This document shows positions 7,364 to 14,302 of a stretch of 64,000 bases of DNA, piece after piece. The notes beneath the pieces were generated by a model. That model worked only from the letters and a program-made list of their open reading frames with translations. It was not told where the DNA came from and ran no database searches. Source of the stretch: an uncultured Bacteroidia bacterium (GTDB lineage Bacteria; Bacteroidota; Bacteroidia; Bacteroidales; F082); the NCBI GenBank assembly GCA_902799345.1, contig CADBZW010000021.1:1-64000 (forward strand), in the 5' to 3' direction. A program made the translations under genes and the position numbers. Positions within the stretch are counted from its first letter, which is position 1. The number at the start of each line of letters is the position of its first letter.

Positions 7364-7744
7364 ATGGAAACGACAAATTATAAGAATCTCAAAAACCACG
7401 AACTCACTGAACTGGAACGCAAAGGCCTCTTCCGCCGCTGGCACTATATGCCCACGCAGATGGCGGTGAGCAAAAAAATGTATTACTTCATCGCCGACGA
7501 CTACGACGACTTGAGAGCATGTCTTGAAAAGCATCATTTCAACGATATAAAGAAACTGCATTGCAAGACACTTAGCCCTATTGAATTGTTCGTACTTTAC
7601 ACTAAAGACCAACAATTTGCAGCCGTTCAACTCTTTCGTTACTCGGATTACGAATTCAAACCGAAATCCGACATCACTGTTTACAAAGGTGCTGATGCGG
7701 AGGCGTTTTTTAGTGTCTTGAAAGAATTGAAACCAGAGGAATAA
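7364..7744 (+). CDS. Conserved-looking protein of unknown function
   Basis: 126 residues, soluble, no signal peptide. It contains the segments ELERKGLFRRWHYMPTQMAV and SKKMYYFIADDYDDL, then ends in an acidic tail. I do not recognise the family. The start is directly preceded by an octad repeat tract and I see no clear promoter, so it may be read with an upstream transcript. Six nucleotides after its stop begins the remnant of a K+/H+ antiporter gene. Confidence 0.7.
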   Translation: METTNYKNLKNHELTELERKGLFRRWHYMPTQMAVSKKMYYFIADDYDDLRACLEKHHFNDIKKLHCKTLSPIELFVLYTKDQQFAAVQLFRYSDYEFKPKSDITVYKGADAEAFFSVLKELKPEE

Positions 7745-7750
7745 GGACTC

Positions 7751-7930
7751 ATGCAAATAGAATTCGTTTTACTGATTCTGTCAATCCTATTCTTTGCCAG
7801 CATCTTGGCAGGCAAGGCGGGCAGCCGTTTCGGCGTGCCTGCCTTGCATCTTCATGTGGGCGACCGGCTCATGCTCCTCAGCGACAATCAGGCAGAGCTT
7901 GAGTGCGCTCTTGAGGCACTTGGCATTTGA
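7751..7930 (+). pseudogene. Internally deleted K+/H+ (CPA) antiporter
   Basis: The 59-codon frame joins two ends of a normal antiporter. Residues 1-31 (MQIEFVLLILSILFFASILA then GKAGSRFGVPAL) match the first membrane helix of NhaP/CvrA-type K+/H+ antiporters. Residues 32-59 (HLHVGDRLMLLSDNQAELEC then ALEALGI) match the very end of the regulatory TrkA-C domain. Everything between, several hundred residues in full-length proteins, is missing, and the junction is in frame. It cannot transport ions. The same architecture of loss is seen in the ZIP gene at 13905. Confidence 0.75.
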
Positions 7931-7985
7931 ACCTGCATTGCAGATTTTTTTCATCCTCAAGGAACACCATTTTTGCGATTTTCCG

Positions 7986-7993
7986 TACTTTTG
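7986..7993 (+). promoter_or_regulatory. -7 element TACTTTTG for the MFS transporter leader
   Basis: Matches TAnnTTTG. It implies a leader of roughly 90 nt before the ATG at 8093. Confidence 0.65.
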
Positions 7994-8004
7994 CACCCGT
8001 TTTT

Positions 8005-8090
8005 CGGCGAGCGTGTCGGTAGCCGAATCATAGGGTGAATCTGTAAGAACTATGCCAGTTGGACACATGTTTAATTGAATAGATTCTTAC
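8005..8090 (+). ncRNA. Structured 5-prime leader, possible cis-regulatory RNA
   Basis: Several complementary segments lie between promoter and start codon. GTGTC (8013-8017) pairs with GACAC (8062-8066), and inside it CATAG (8029-8033) pairs with CTATG (8050-8054). CGGC (8005-8008) can pair with GCCG (8022-8025) in a pseudoknot-like crossing. GTAAGAA (8043-8049) can pair instead with TTCTTAC (8084-8090), which ends 2 nt before the ATG. These mutually exclusive pairings look like a translational switch. It matches no riboswitch class I can recall. Confidence 0.4.
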
Positions 8091-8092
8091 GT

Positions 8093-9256
8093 ATGAAGAA
8101 AGATTCATCCAATCCAAAGATTCTTGTTGCGACCATCCTTTCGATGTCGCTGTTGACCGTGATGGCGGGAGCCGCCGTCGCACCTGCCTTGAATGCCATC
8201 AGCGCCCATTTCGCTGACGCCAATCCGCTGCTCATCCAGTTTGTGGTGAGCATGCCTGCGCTGTTCATCATCCTCACCAACCTCTGTTTCCCGATGCTGT
8301 GCCGCGTGATGCGCACCCGCACCATCGCCCTTTGTGGCCTGCTGCTTTATGTGGTGGCGGGAAGCGGTGCCTTTTTTGCTGATAACATTGCTGTGTTGCT
8401 GGTACTCAGGGCCTTGTTAGGCGTGAGTGTGGGCATGATTATGCCGCTTTCCACGGGCCTTTTGGCCTACTATTTCCCTCCCGAGGAGCAAGCCCGCCTG
8501 ATGGGTCTTGCCGCTGCCATGAACCAGATGGGCGGCGTGGTGGCCACTTTCCTCGCGGGAATGTTGGCGGCAGTCAGTTGGAACTATGCCTTCTTGGTGT
8601 ATCTGCTTGGCCTCATCGCCGTGGTACTCGTCATGCTTTTCCTGCCCAACGAAAGCCTGATGAAAAAAGACCCAACAACACTAAACTCTAAACCCTCAAC
8701 TCTCAACTTACTAAAGAAATTCCACCCCTCGGTCGTGGGCATGTTCCTCGTGATGATCCTTTTCTTCATCTACCCCACCAACTTCGCGCTGACGGCCTCT
8801 GGGATGCTTTCGGTGACGGGAATCACTTTGGTGATGATGGGCTTGGATGTGGTGGCTTTCCTGGTAGGCTTGGTTTTTGGCGCAATGATGAAACGCTTCG
8901 CCGCACAGATGAAATACGCTGCTCCCATCGGCTTCATGGCGGGGTATTTATGCCTTGCCGGAGGGACTTCATTGTCACTTCTTTTGCTTGGCTCAGCACT
9001 CATCGGCATTGCCAACGGCATCGGCGTTCCCTACCTGAACACCATCGGAAGCGTGAAAGCGGGCAAGGAAGCGGCCACCACCGTGATGCCTTTGCTTTCC
9101 ACGGCACTCTATTTGGGACAGTTCCTCTCCCCACTGATTGTTTCGCCTATCGCATTGGCCGCTCATTTGTCACCATACATGGTAGGCGCAATCATCGCGG
9201 TCGTTTATCTGCTTCAGGCCATTGTTACTAGGAAGGGTCAGATGCTGCCTCAGTAA
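8093..9256 (+). CDS. MFS family efflux transporter
   Basis: 387 residues with about 12 hydrophobic helices. The signature region is between helices 2 and 3 (FPMLCRVMRTRTIALCGLLL), and helices 4-5 are glycine-rich (LLGVSVGMIMPLSTGLLAYY). Likely a proton-coupled exporter of a small molecule; substrate unknown. The ATG at 8093 is chosen over an upstream TTG at 8075. In the central cytoplasmic loop, residues about 195-206 (TTLNSKPSTLNL) are encoded by a heptad repeat tract that also occurs between genes at 13288. Downstream of a structured leader. Confidence 0.9.
   Translation: MKKDSSNPKILVATILSMSLLTVMAGAAVAPALNAISAHFADANPLLIQFVVSMPALFIILTNLCFPMLCRVMRTRTIALCGLLLYVVAGSGAFFADNIAVLLVLRALLGVSVGMIMPLSTGLLAYYFPPEEQARLMGLAAAMNQMGGVVATFLAGMLAAVSWNYAFLVYLLGLIAVVLVMLFLPNESLMKKDPTTLNSKPSTLNLLKKFHPSVVGMFLVMILFFIYPTNFALTASGMLSVTGITLVMMGLDVVAFLVGLVFGAMMKRFAAQMKYAAPIGFMAGYLCLAGGTSLSLLLLGSALIGIANGIGVPYLNTIGSVKAGKEAATTVMPLLSTALYLGQFLSPLIVSPIALAAHLSPYMVGAIIAVVYLLQAIVTRKGQMLPQ
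8677..8711 (+). repeat. Five-unit heptad repeat inside the MFS gene
   Basis: Exactly five heptads: AACACTA, AACTCTA, AACCCTC, AACTCTC, AACTTAC. The frame stays open through it. The complementary form, also five units and 35 nt, is at 13288-13322. Confidence 0.8.
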
Positions 9257-9454
9257 TCAAAAAAAACATAATCTTTTTATCTAACAAACTCGTTTTCAAA
9301 TCTTTGAAAAGAGCAATAATAATCTTATTAACCCAAAAAGTAATATTATGTCAGTAACAGTCAATACCGCAATCCAGGCATGGGCTTAGATTGTGGTATT
9401 TTTGTTCAAAGGGAACAGCAAGTAGATTTCACCCGTTTATAGATTGTTTTTTAT
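9257..9454. other. Intergenic region without a convincing gene
   Basis: AT-rich. A 13-codon frame (MSVTVNTAIQAWA) at 9348-9389 and a stray TATTTTTG nearby are present, but nothing I would call a gene or terminator. Confidence 0.4.
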
Positions 9455-9462
9455 TAACTTTG
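9455..9462 (+). promoter_or_regulatory. -7 element TAACTTTG for the GrpB-like gene
   Basis: Matches TAnnTTTG, about 44 nt upstream of the start codon. Confidence 0.6.
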
Positions 9463-9506
9463 CAGCCGAATTGCGAAACAGATAAATCGGAATTTTCAAG
9501 GACTTG

Positions 9507-10076
9507 ATGATGAGAAAAGAACTGTCGGAAATGATGTTGGAAGAATTGTGGGAGTTATTCCCCATCTTCCTTGTTCAGCCCAATGATCAATGGAATGAAT
9601 ACTTCAAGGAAATAGAAACTGAAATTACTAACCTTTTGACAGGTTATCCTGTTAAAAGAATCAGTCACATTGGAAGCACAGCGATCCATGGCATTTGGGC
9701 CAAGAACATTGTTGATGTGATGGTTGAGATATCTGAAAATGCCGACATGGAAGAAGTATCGCATGTTATGGAGCAGAATGGCTTTATCAGAATGTCTGAA
9801 GAAAAGGGACGTATTTCACTCAACAAGGGATATACAAAAGAGGGATTTGCGGATAAGGTTTATCACATTCATCTTAGATACGCAGGAGATAATGATGAGC
9901 TGTATTTCCGCGACTATCTGAATGAGCATCCTCAGATTGCAAAGGAATATGAAACATTAAAGCTTGAATTATGGAAGAGACATGAGCATGACAGAGATGC
10001 CTATACCGTTGCAAAAACTGATTTCATTCGCAAATGGACAAAAGAAGCCCGTACATTATTTGGCAAAAGATACTGA
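9507..10076 (+). CDS. GrpB/UPF0157 family protein (nucleotidyltransferase fold)
   Basis: 189 residues. The family signature is visible: RISHIGSTAIHGIWAKNIVDVMVEI (about residues 51-75), the GS...D.D-like core of a minimal nucleotidyltransferase fold, followed by YHIHLRYAGDNDELYFRDYL and a charged helical C-terminus. Biochemical role is unknown for most of the family. The gene is more AT-rich than its neighbours, which may indicate transfer. An acetyltransferase gene follows after 59 nt. Confidence 0.88.
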   Translation: MMRKELSEMMLEELWELFPIFLVQPNDQWNEYFKEIETEITNLLTGYPVKRISHIGSTAIHGIWAKNIVDVMVEISENADMEEVSHVMEQNGFIRMSEEKGRISLNKGYTKEGFADKVYHIHLRYAGDNDELYFRDYLNEHPQIAKEYETLKLELWKRHEHDRDAYTVAKTDFIRKWTKEARTLFGKRY

Positions 10077-10135
10077 TAAATTCCACTTTATCAGAGTGTT
10101 ATATGACTTTAATAAAGCATGAGGAAATAATAGAA

Positions 10136-10747
10136 ATGAAAATAGAGAAATTCACGAATGATGACTTTGCTAAAGCAGTACCACTGGCTGCTGGTGCATG
10201 GGGAGAGTTTTATGCCGACGAACGGCAGTGGTTTATCGATGCAGTGGCAGAGTATATTCTCCGCTACAATTACAGCAATCCCTCGCTGGCCTTGAAGGCC
10301 GTGGGCGATGATGGCGTGATTCATGGGGTGCTGTTTGCCAACTTCCATGATGACAAGGCAGATGTCTATCAATGGCGCGAGAACATTGAAGCACAGATGA
10401 CCGACCATGAGCGTGAACGCTTCCGTCTATTGGCCGACTATATGCTGGAGGTTGACGGGAAAACGGTGCAGTGCATGAATGACGACGAGGTGAAACTATC
10501 GCTCTTCATCAGTAATCAGAAAGGCTGTGGAAAGCAGTTGCTGCAGGCTATGATGGATGAGTTCCAGCGCAGAGACCTGCGAAATCTTTACCTTTGGACC
10601 GACACCAGTTGCACCCACGAATACTACCCTAAGCATGGTTTCACACTGGTAGGTCAGTTTCTCAGCGAGGTCTATGACTCGTACGCTCCTGGCTATACCA
10701 CATATATCTATAAGAAAGAGTTTCGATTAAACGAGAACCAAGCGTAA
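10136..10747 (+). CDS. GNAT family N-acetyltransferase
   Basis: 203 residues from MKIEKFTNDDFAKAVPLAAG; an upstream ATG at 10103 is an alternative start. The GNAT core is about residues 90-190, with acetyl-CoA-binding strand and loop LSLFISNQKGCGKQLLQAMM (a variant of Q/RxxGxG/A) and the usual YYPKHGFTLVGQ near the end. It would acetylate an amine of a small molecule or protein; substrate unknown. Lies 59 nt after the GrpB-like gene with no obvious promoter, so possibly the same transcript. Confidence 0.88.
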   Translation: MKIEKFTNDDFAKAVPLAAGAWGEFYADERQWFIDAVAEYILRYNYSNPSLALKAVGDDGVIHGVLFANFHDDKADVYQWRENIEAQMTDHERERFRLLADYMLEVDGKTVQCMNDDEVKLSLFISNQKGCGKQLLQAMMDEFQRRDLRNLYLWTDTSCTHEYYPKHGFTLVGQFLSEVYDSYAPGYTTYIYKKEFRLNENQA

Positions 10748-10796
10748 TTGCTCGCTACAGTTTGAGACCTGATTTACGGATTTTTTGTTTTTCACT

Positions 10797-10810
10797 GTAA
10801 CATTTGTTAC
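10797..10810. promoter_or_regulatory. Crp/Fnr-type operator upstream of hcp
   Basis: GTAACATTTGTTAC, an inverted repeat GTAACA-TT-TGTTAC. The identical 14-mer is at 13185-13198 before the regulator gene. Its centre is about 43 nt upstream of the predicted transcription start, a class II activator position. Confidence 0.8.
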
Positions 10811-10832
10811 GCTCCAAGTCGTTCCTCGTATG

Positions 10833-10840
10833 TAGTTTTG
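10833..10840 (+). promoter_or_regulatory. -7 element TAGTTTTG for hcp
   Basis: Matches TAnnTTTG, 36 nt upstream of the hcp start codon and downstream of the operator. Confidence 0.7.
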
Positions 10841-10875
10841 CGGCAAATTTCACAACTTATTCAACACGCAAGACC

Positions 10876-12537
10876 ATGAACGAGAAAATGTTTTGTTTCC
10901 AATGTCAGGAAACTGCCGGATGCGCCGGCTGTAAGATTTCAGGAGTGTGCGGAAAGACCCCACAAGTGGCTCATGCACAAGACCTTTTAATCTATGTCCT
11001 TAAAGGATTGGGCGTCATCGCCAACCATCACCAGCACGGGTGCGGACACGATTATTGCGATTTCCGCAAGAGCATCCACGCCTTCGTGAACGACGCACTG
11101 TTTTCGACCATCACCAACGCCAACTTCGATGCTGAGAGCATCTACGCCCGTATCGATAAAGGCTTGGAATTGCGCGAAATGTTCAAAGACCGAGTGACCA
11201 ACAAGAAAGGCATCGTGCTCCCGAAACTTGATGTATTGGAATGGAATTGCCCCCGCGAGCAATATGACGAGAAAGCCCAAACCGTAGGTGTGCTTGCCGA
11301 AACCAACGAGGACATTCGCTCGCTGAAAGAGTTGACCATGTACGGCCTCAAAGGCATGGCCGCCTACTTGGAACACGCCGCCCGCCTTGGTCAAGTCGAT
11401 GGCGACATCAATGAATTCATCCTGCAAACCCTTGGCCAATTGGTGACCTGCGACGATGTCAACGAACTCACCGCTCTTGTCCTGAAAACAGGCGAATGGG
11501 GCGTGAAGGCGATGGCCCTGCTCGACAAAGCCAATACTACCGCTTACGGCAACCCCGAAATCACCGAGGTAAATATTGGCGTGGGCAACCGTCCGGGCAT
11601 CCTCATCAGCGGTCACGACCTCAACGACATTGAGCAACTTTTGGAACAAAGCAAGGACGCCGGCATCGACATCTACACACATAGCGAGATGTTACCTGCA
11701 CATTATTACCCCAAACTAAAGAAATACAGCCACTTGAAAGGCAACTACGGCAACGCTTGGTGGAAACAACGCGAGGAGTTTGAAGCCTTCAACGGCCCCA
11801 TTCTGTTCACCACCAACTGCATCGTGCCTCCGACCGCTAATGCAACCTACAAAGACCGCGTTTTCACCACCAACAGCACAGGTTTCCCGGGTTGGAAGCA
11901 CATCCCCGCCGATGCCAACGGCAAAAAGAATTTCAGTGAAATTATCGCTTTGGCCAAGACCTGCCAAGCCCCGAAAGAGATTGAGACGGGCAAGATTATA
12001 GGTGGTTTTGCCCACGAACAAGTGTTTGCCCTTGCCGACAAGGTAGTAGAGGCCGTGAAAAGCGGTGCCATCCGCAAGTTCGTGGTGATGGCAGGCTGCG
12101 ATGGTCGTATGAAGAGCCGCGAATACTACACCGAATTTGCCAAGGCCTTGCCCAAGGATTGCGTCATTCTCACGGCTGGTTGCGCCAAATACAAGTACAA
12201 CAAGCTCGCCTTGGGCGACATCAATGGCATTCCGCGCGTGCTGGATGCGGGCCAGTGCAACGACAGTTACTCGCTGGCACTCATTGCATTGAAACTGAAG
12301 GAAGTGTTTGGCTTGGACGACATAAACCAATTGCCTATCGCCTATAACATCGCTTGGTACGAGCAAAAGGCTGTCATCGTCCTGTTAGCCCTGCTCAGCC
12401 TCGGTGTGAAGAACATCCACCTTGGCCCGACCTTGCCTGCTTTCCTTTCACCAAATGTGGCCAAAGTCTTGGTCGAAAACTTCGGCATTGGCGGGATTAG
12501 TACGGTTGAGGAAGATATGAGAATCTTTGGACTTTAA
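10876..12537 (+). CDS. hcp: Hydroxylamine reductase / hybrid cluster protein
   Basis: 553 residues, full family length. The N-terminal cluster motif is [15 protein letters not shown] followed by GVCGK (about residues 4-26). The hybrid-cluster ligands in the C-terminal half are visible as [49 protein letters not shown] and [10 protein letters not shown]. Hcp removes nitric oxide or hydroxylamine in the cytoplasm during anaerobic growth. The start at 10876 lies behind a promoter and a Crp/Fnr operator. The stop overlaps the stop of the convergent regulator gene by a few nucleotides. Confidence 0.97.
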   Translation: MNEKMFCFQCQETAGCAGCKISGVCGKTPQVAHAQDLLIYVLKGLGVIANHHQHGCGHDYCDFRKSIHAFVNDALFSTITNANFDAESIYARIDKGLELREMFKDRVTNKKGIVLPKLDVLEWNCPREQYDEKAQTVGVLAETNEDIRSLKELTMYGLKGMAAYLEHAARLGQVDGDINEFILQTLGQLVTCDDVNELTALVLKTGEWGVKAMALLDKANTTAYGNPEITEVNIGVGNRPGILISGHDLNDIEQLLEQSKDAGIDIYTHSEMLPAHYYPKLKKYSHLKGNYGNAWWKQREEFEAFNGPILFTTNCIVPPTANATYKDRVFTTNSTGFPGWKHIPADANGKKNFSEIIALAKTCQAPKEIETGKIIGGFAHEQVFALADKVVEAVKSGAIRKFVVMAGCDGRMKSREYYTEFAKALPKDCVILTAGCAKYKYNKLALGDINGIPRVLDAGQCNDSYSLALIALKLKEVFGLDDINQLPIAYNIAWYEQKAVIVLLALLSLGVKNIHLGPTLPAFLSPNVAKVLVENFGIGGISTVEEDMRIFGL

Positions 12538-13139
12538 CACTTCTTGTAGCCTTTCCCATCTTTTGTGATAAGGCCCTCGCTCACCATTTCCGAAAGCACA
12601 CGGCTGAGCGAGGGTCTTGTTGCACCAAGTTGTTCAGCAGCGGCGGCCACTGAGGTGATGCTGCCATTGGCTTCGAGGTATTCGATGACGCGGTTGCGAA
12701 GACTGTTGACGGCGAAGGCGCGCATCTTTCGGCTCAGGAAGCGGCCTCGCTCGGAGAGGATTTCAAGGAAGGCGCGCAACACGGTTGACTCCTGTTGCAT
12801 AAACTCGAAGAAGGCTTCGCGGTTGATGTGCCACACTACGCAATCAGTGAGGGCGGTGACTTCCACAGGGACGACATTATTGTTGGCAAACAGAAACGCT
12901 GGTGCCAGCAACATTGGGGCTTTCAGGTGGTCGACGAGCACCTCGCGGCCTTCCTCGCCCATCATTCGCGCCTCGGCTTGACCTTCGACAAGCACCATCA
13001 GCGCACGGCAAGGGTCACCCGGGTTGAGCATCCGCCTTCCAGCGGGATAATCCTGTCGGCGACAAGGGCTTTCGAGCAGACGCTCCAAGGATTCATCGCT
13101 GCATCCTGCAAAGAGTTTGACACGTTTCAGTTCTTCCAT
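12534..13139 (-). CDS. Crp/Fnr family regulator, likely HcpR-like
   Basis: 201 residues from [13 protein letters not shown]; the longer open frame to 13268 is not used because the promoter is at 13159-13166. A cyclic-nucleotide-binding-like beta-roll covers about residues 5-120 ([14 protein letters not shown]). A C-terminal HTH_Crp follows ([21 protein letters not shown], about 155-175). No Fnr-type N-terminal cysteine cluster is present, so sensing is not through a classical 4Fe-4S cluster; HcpR proteins use haem or other means. The identical operator before this gene and before hcp suggests it controls both (inference). Confidence 0.9.
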   Translation of the reverse strand: MEELKRVKLFAGCSDESLERLLESPCRRQDYPAGRRMLNPGDPCRALMVLVEGQAEARMMGEEGREVLVDHLKAPMLLAPAFLFANNNVVPVEVTALTDCVVWHINREAFFEFMQQESTVLRAFLEILSERGRFLSRKMRAFAVNSLRNRVIEYLEANGSITSVAAAAEQLGATRPSLSRVLSEMVSEGLITKDGKGYKKC

Positions 13140-13158
13140 AACAGTGTTTTTTTCAGCG

Positions 13159-13166
13159 CAAAAATA
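13159..13166 (-). promoter_or_regulatory. -7 element TATTTTTG for the Crp/Fnr gene
   Basis: Matches TAnnTTTG, about 20 nt upstream of the start codon at 13139. Confidence 0.65.
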
Positions 13167-13184
13167 AGGAAAAAAGTGCCTGAT

Positions 13185-13198
13185 GTAACATTTGTTAC
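13185..13198. promoter_or_regulatory. Crp/Fnr-type operator between regulator and DUF1858 genes
   Basis: Second exact copy of GTAACATTTGTTAC. It lies about 40 nt upstream of the predicted regulator transcription start and on the other side precedes the DUF1858-ferredoxin pair. Confidence 0.8.
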
Positions 13199-13209
13199 GG
13201 TTTGCCGCA

Positions 13210-13296
13210 ATGGAAAAGAAAGGCAACAGCCGCGCCGAAATCATCGAGGTGCTGAAGGATAAATTCACGGAGAAAAACCCTGATGTTAAAGTTTAG
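13210..13296 (+). CDS. Possible 28-residue small protein or gene remnant
   Basis: ATG at 13210, 11 nt after the operator. It reads MEKKGNSRAEIIEVLKDKFT then EKNPDVKV, a charged helix. The stop falls inside the heptad repeat tract. It may be a genuine small protein, or the start of a gene truncated by insertion of the repeat tract. I do not recognise it. Confidence 0.3.
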   Translation: MEKKGNSRAEIIEVLKDKFTEKNPDVKV

Positions 13297-13322
13297 AGTT
13301 GAGTGTTTAGAGTTTAGAGTTG
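13288..13322 (-). repeat. Five-unit heptad repeat tract
   Basis: Five heptads on the plus strand: AAAGTTT, AGAGTTG, AGTGTTT, AGAGTTT, AGAGTTG. Their complements are the AAACTCT/CAACTCT units also seen in frame in the MFS gene at 8677. A P2 palindrome begins at its last base. Confidence 0.8.
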
Positions 13323-13348
13323 TAGGGCTGTCACACCGTGGCAGCCGC
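13322..13348. repeat. Palindromic repeat (family P2)
   Basis: GTAGGGCTGTCACAC then CGTGGCAGCCGC. Nearly the reverse complement of the element in rhaD at 36582-36610. Confidence 0.75.
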
Positions 13349-13361
13349 AAAAGATGACAAT

Positions 13362-13589
13362 ATGGAAATCACAAAAGACACAAAACTAGCCGACCTCATC
13401 GCCCAATATCCTTGGCTGAAGGCGGAAATGGCAAAAGTGAACGAAAAGTTCAAGATGCTCAACACGCCCGTTGGCAAAATCATGTTGGGCAAAGCTACCA
13501 TCGCCGAGATGAGCAAGAAATCGGGGATGGAAGTGGAGGCCATCATCGAGAAAATCAAAGGATTGATTAACCAACACATAAACCAATAA
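13362..13589 (+). CDS. DUF1858 domain protein (hybrid-cluster-protein-associated)
   Basis: 75 residues from MEITKDTKLADLIAQYPWLK. This is the short DUF1858 fold that is often found next to hybrid cluster proteins. Many members carry a redox cysteine pair, but this copy has no cysteine, so it is probably a structural or sensory variant rather than a disulfide reductase. It is followed after 14 nt by a ferredoxin gene, so they form an operon, and the Crp/Fnr operator upstream ties both to hcp. The start is preceded by a heptad tract and a P2 palindrome. Confidence 0.85.
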   Translation: MEITKDTKLADLIAQYPWLKAEMAKVNEKFKMLNTPVGKIMLGKATIAEMSKKSGMEVEAIIEKIKGLINQHINQ

Positions 13590-13603
13590 CAGAAAGGAAC
13601 ATC

Positions 13604-13786
13604 ATGAAGTACAAAGTAAATGACAGTTGCATCGGTTGCGGCCTTTGTGAATCCACCTGCCCAGAAGTGTTCAGCATCCAAGGTGACGTGGCTGTCGCCA
13701 TTGAAGGCGAAGTGCCAGAGTCGGCAATGGCTTCAGCCGCCGAAGCCAAAGAAGGCTGCCCAGTGGGAGCCATTGAAGAAGCGTAA
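13604..13786 (+). CDS. Small [4Fe-4S] ferredoxin
   Basis: 60 residues. Cluster ligands are CIGCGLCESTCP (residues 9-20) and a distal EGCPVGAI near residue 52, the arrangement of single-cluster clostridial/Desulfovibrio-type ferredoxins, acidic overall. It can carry electrons to Hcp or another reductase in this block. It ends the DUF1858 operon and is followed by a strong terminator. Confidence 0.93.
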   Translation: MKYKVNDSCIGCGLCESTCPEVFSIQGDVAVAIEGEVPESAMASAAEAKEGCPVGAIEEA

Positions 13787-13805
13787 CATAAAGTTCTAAC
13801 AACTC

Positions 13806-13850
13806 AACCGCCGCAAGGTTTTTCTTGACCTTTGCGGCGGTTTTGTTTTT
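13806..13850 (+). terminator. Rho-independent terminator after the ferredoxin gene
   Basis: AACCGCCGCAAGGT pairs with ACCTTTGCGGCGGTT (one bulge), followed by TTGTTTTTT. Confidence 0.8.
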
Positions 13851-13870
13851 TCGGATTACCGAAAAAAGCC

Positions 13871-13878
13871 TACCTTTG
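13871..13878 (+). promoter_or_regulatory. -7 element TACCTTTG for the ZIP remnant
   Basis: Matches TAnnTTTG, 27 nt upstream of the start codon. Confidence 0.6.
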
Positions 13879-13904
13879 CAGTCTAAACTGTTATTACTAC
13901 CATT

Positions 13905-14219
13905 ATGGGCACGGCTATCGGTTTATTGATTCCTTTGTTGGGCACCATGCTCGGTGCGGCCTTCGTCTTTTTCATGAAGAAAGACATGTCGCCGAGGTTG
14001 CAGAAGTCGCTGTTGGGCTTTGCTTCGGGTGTGATGATTGCCGCGTGGCTTACCCCTATCCTACCCTACATGCTTGCCTTCGCTGCTGGTGCCATGTGCT
14101 ATGTGGTCGTCGAGGAACTGATTCCCGAGGCTTCATCGGGCGAGCATTCCAACCTCAGCACCATTGGTTTTGCCATTGGTTTTGTGCTGATGATGGTTTT
14201 GGATGTGGTGATGGGGTGA
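13905..14219 (+). pseudogene. Internally deleted ZIP family metal transporter
   Basis: The 104-residue frame starts like a full-length prokaryotic ZIP protein (MGTAIGLLIPLLGTMLGAAF, then FMKKDMSPRLQKSLLGFASG) and ends like one (VVVEELIPEASSGEHSNLST, then GFVLMMVLDVVMG). ZIP proteins are usually about 250-270 residues. The central helices, including the His/Glu metal sites of helices 4 and 5, are missing. The junction is in frame near residues 47-51 (about 14043-14057). The promoter is intact, so a short membrane protein may still be made, but metal transport is unlikely. Parallels the antiporter remnant at 7751. Confidence 0.75.
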
Positions 14220-14228
14220 TTTTTTTAC

Positions 14229-14236
14229 TATTTTTG
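14229..14236 (+). promoter_or_regulatory. -7 element TATTTTTG for the MATE gene
   Basis: Matches TAnnTTTG. The leader to the start codon at 14303 is about 60 nt. Confidence 0.65.
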
Positions 14237-14302
14237 CAGCCGCTTATCAGAAGGAGTCGCCGAGATAGTCTTGCAGCCCTCGTTTAAGCTTCAGGATATG
14301 AA

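Noticed and set aside
8005..8090. Assignment of the leader to a known riboswitch (cobalamin, TPP, FMN, fluoride)
   Set aside because: None of the core consensus strings of these classes could be found; left as an unclassified structured leader.
9348..9389. 13-codon frame MSVTVNTAIQAWA between the MFS and GrpB-like genes
   Set aside because: Too short and without promoter, RBS or context to support a gene.
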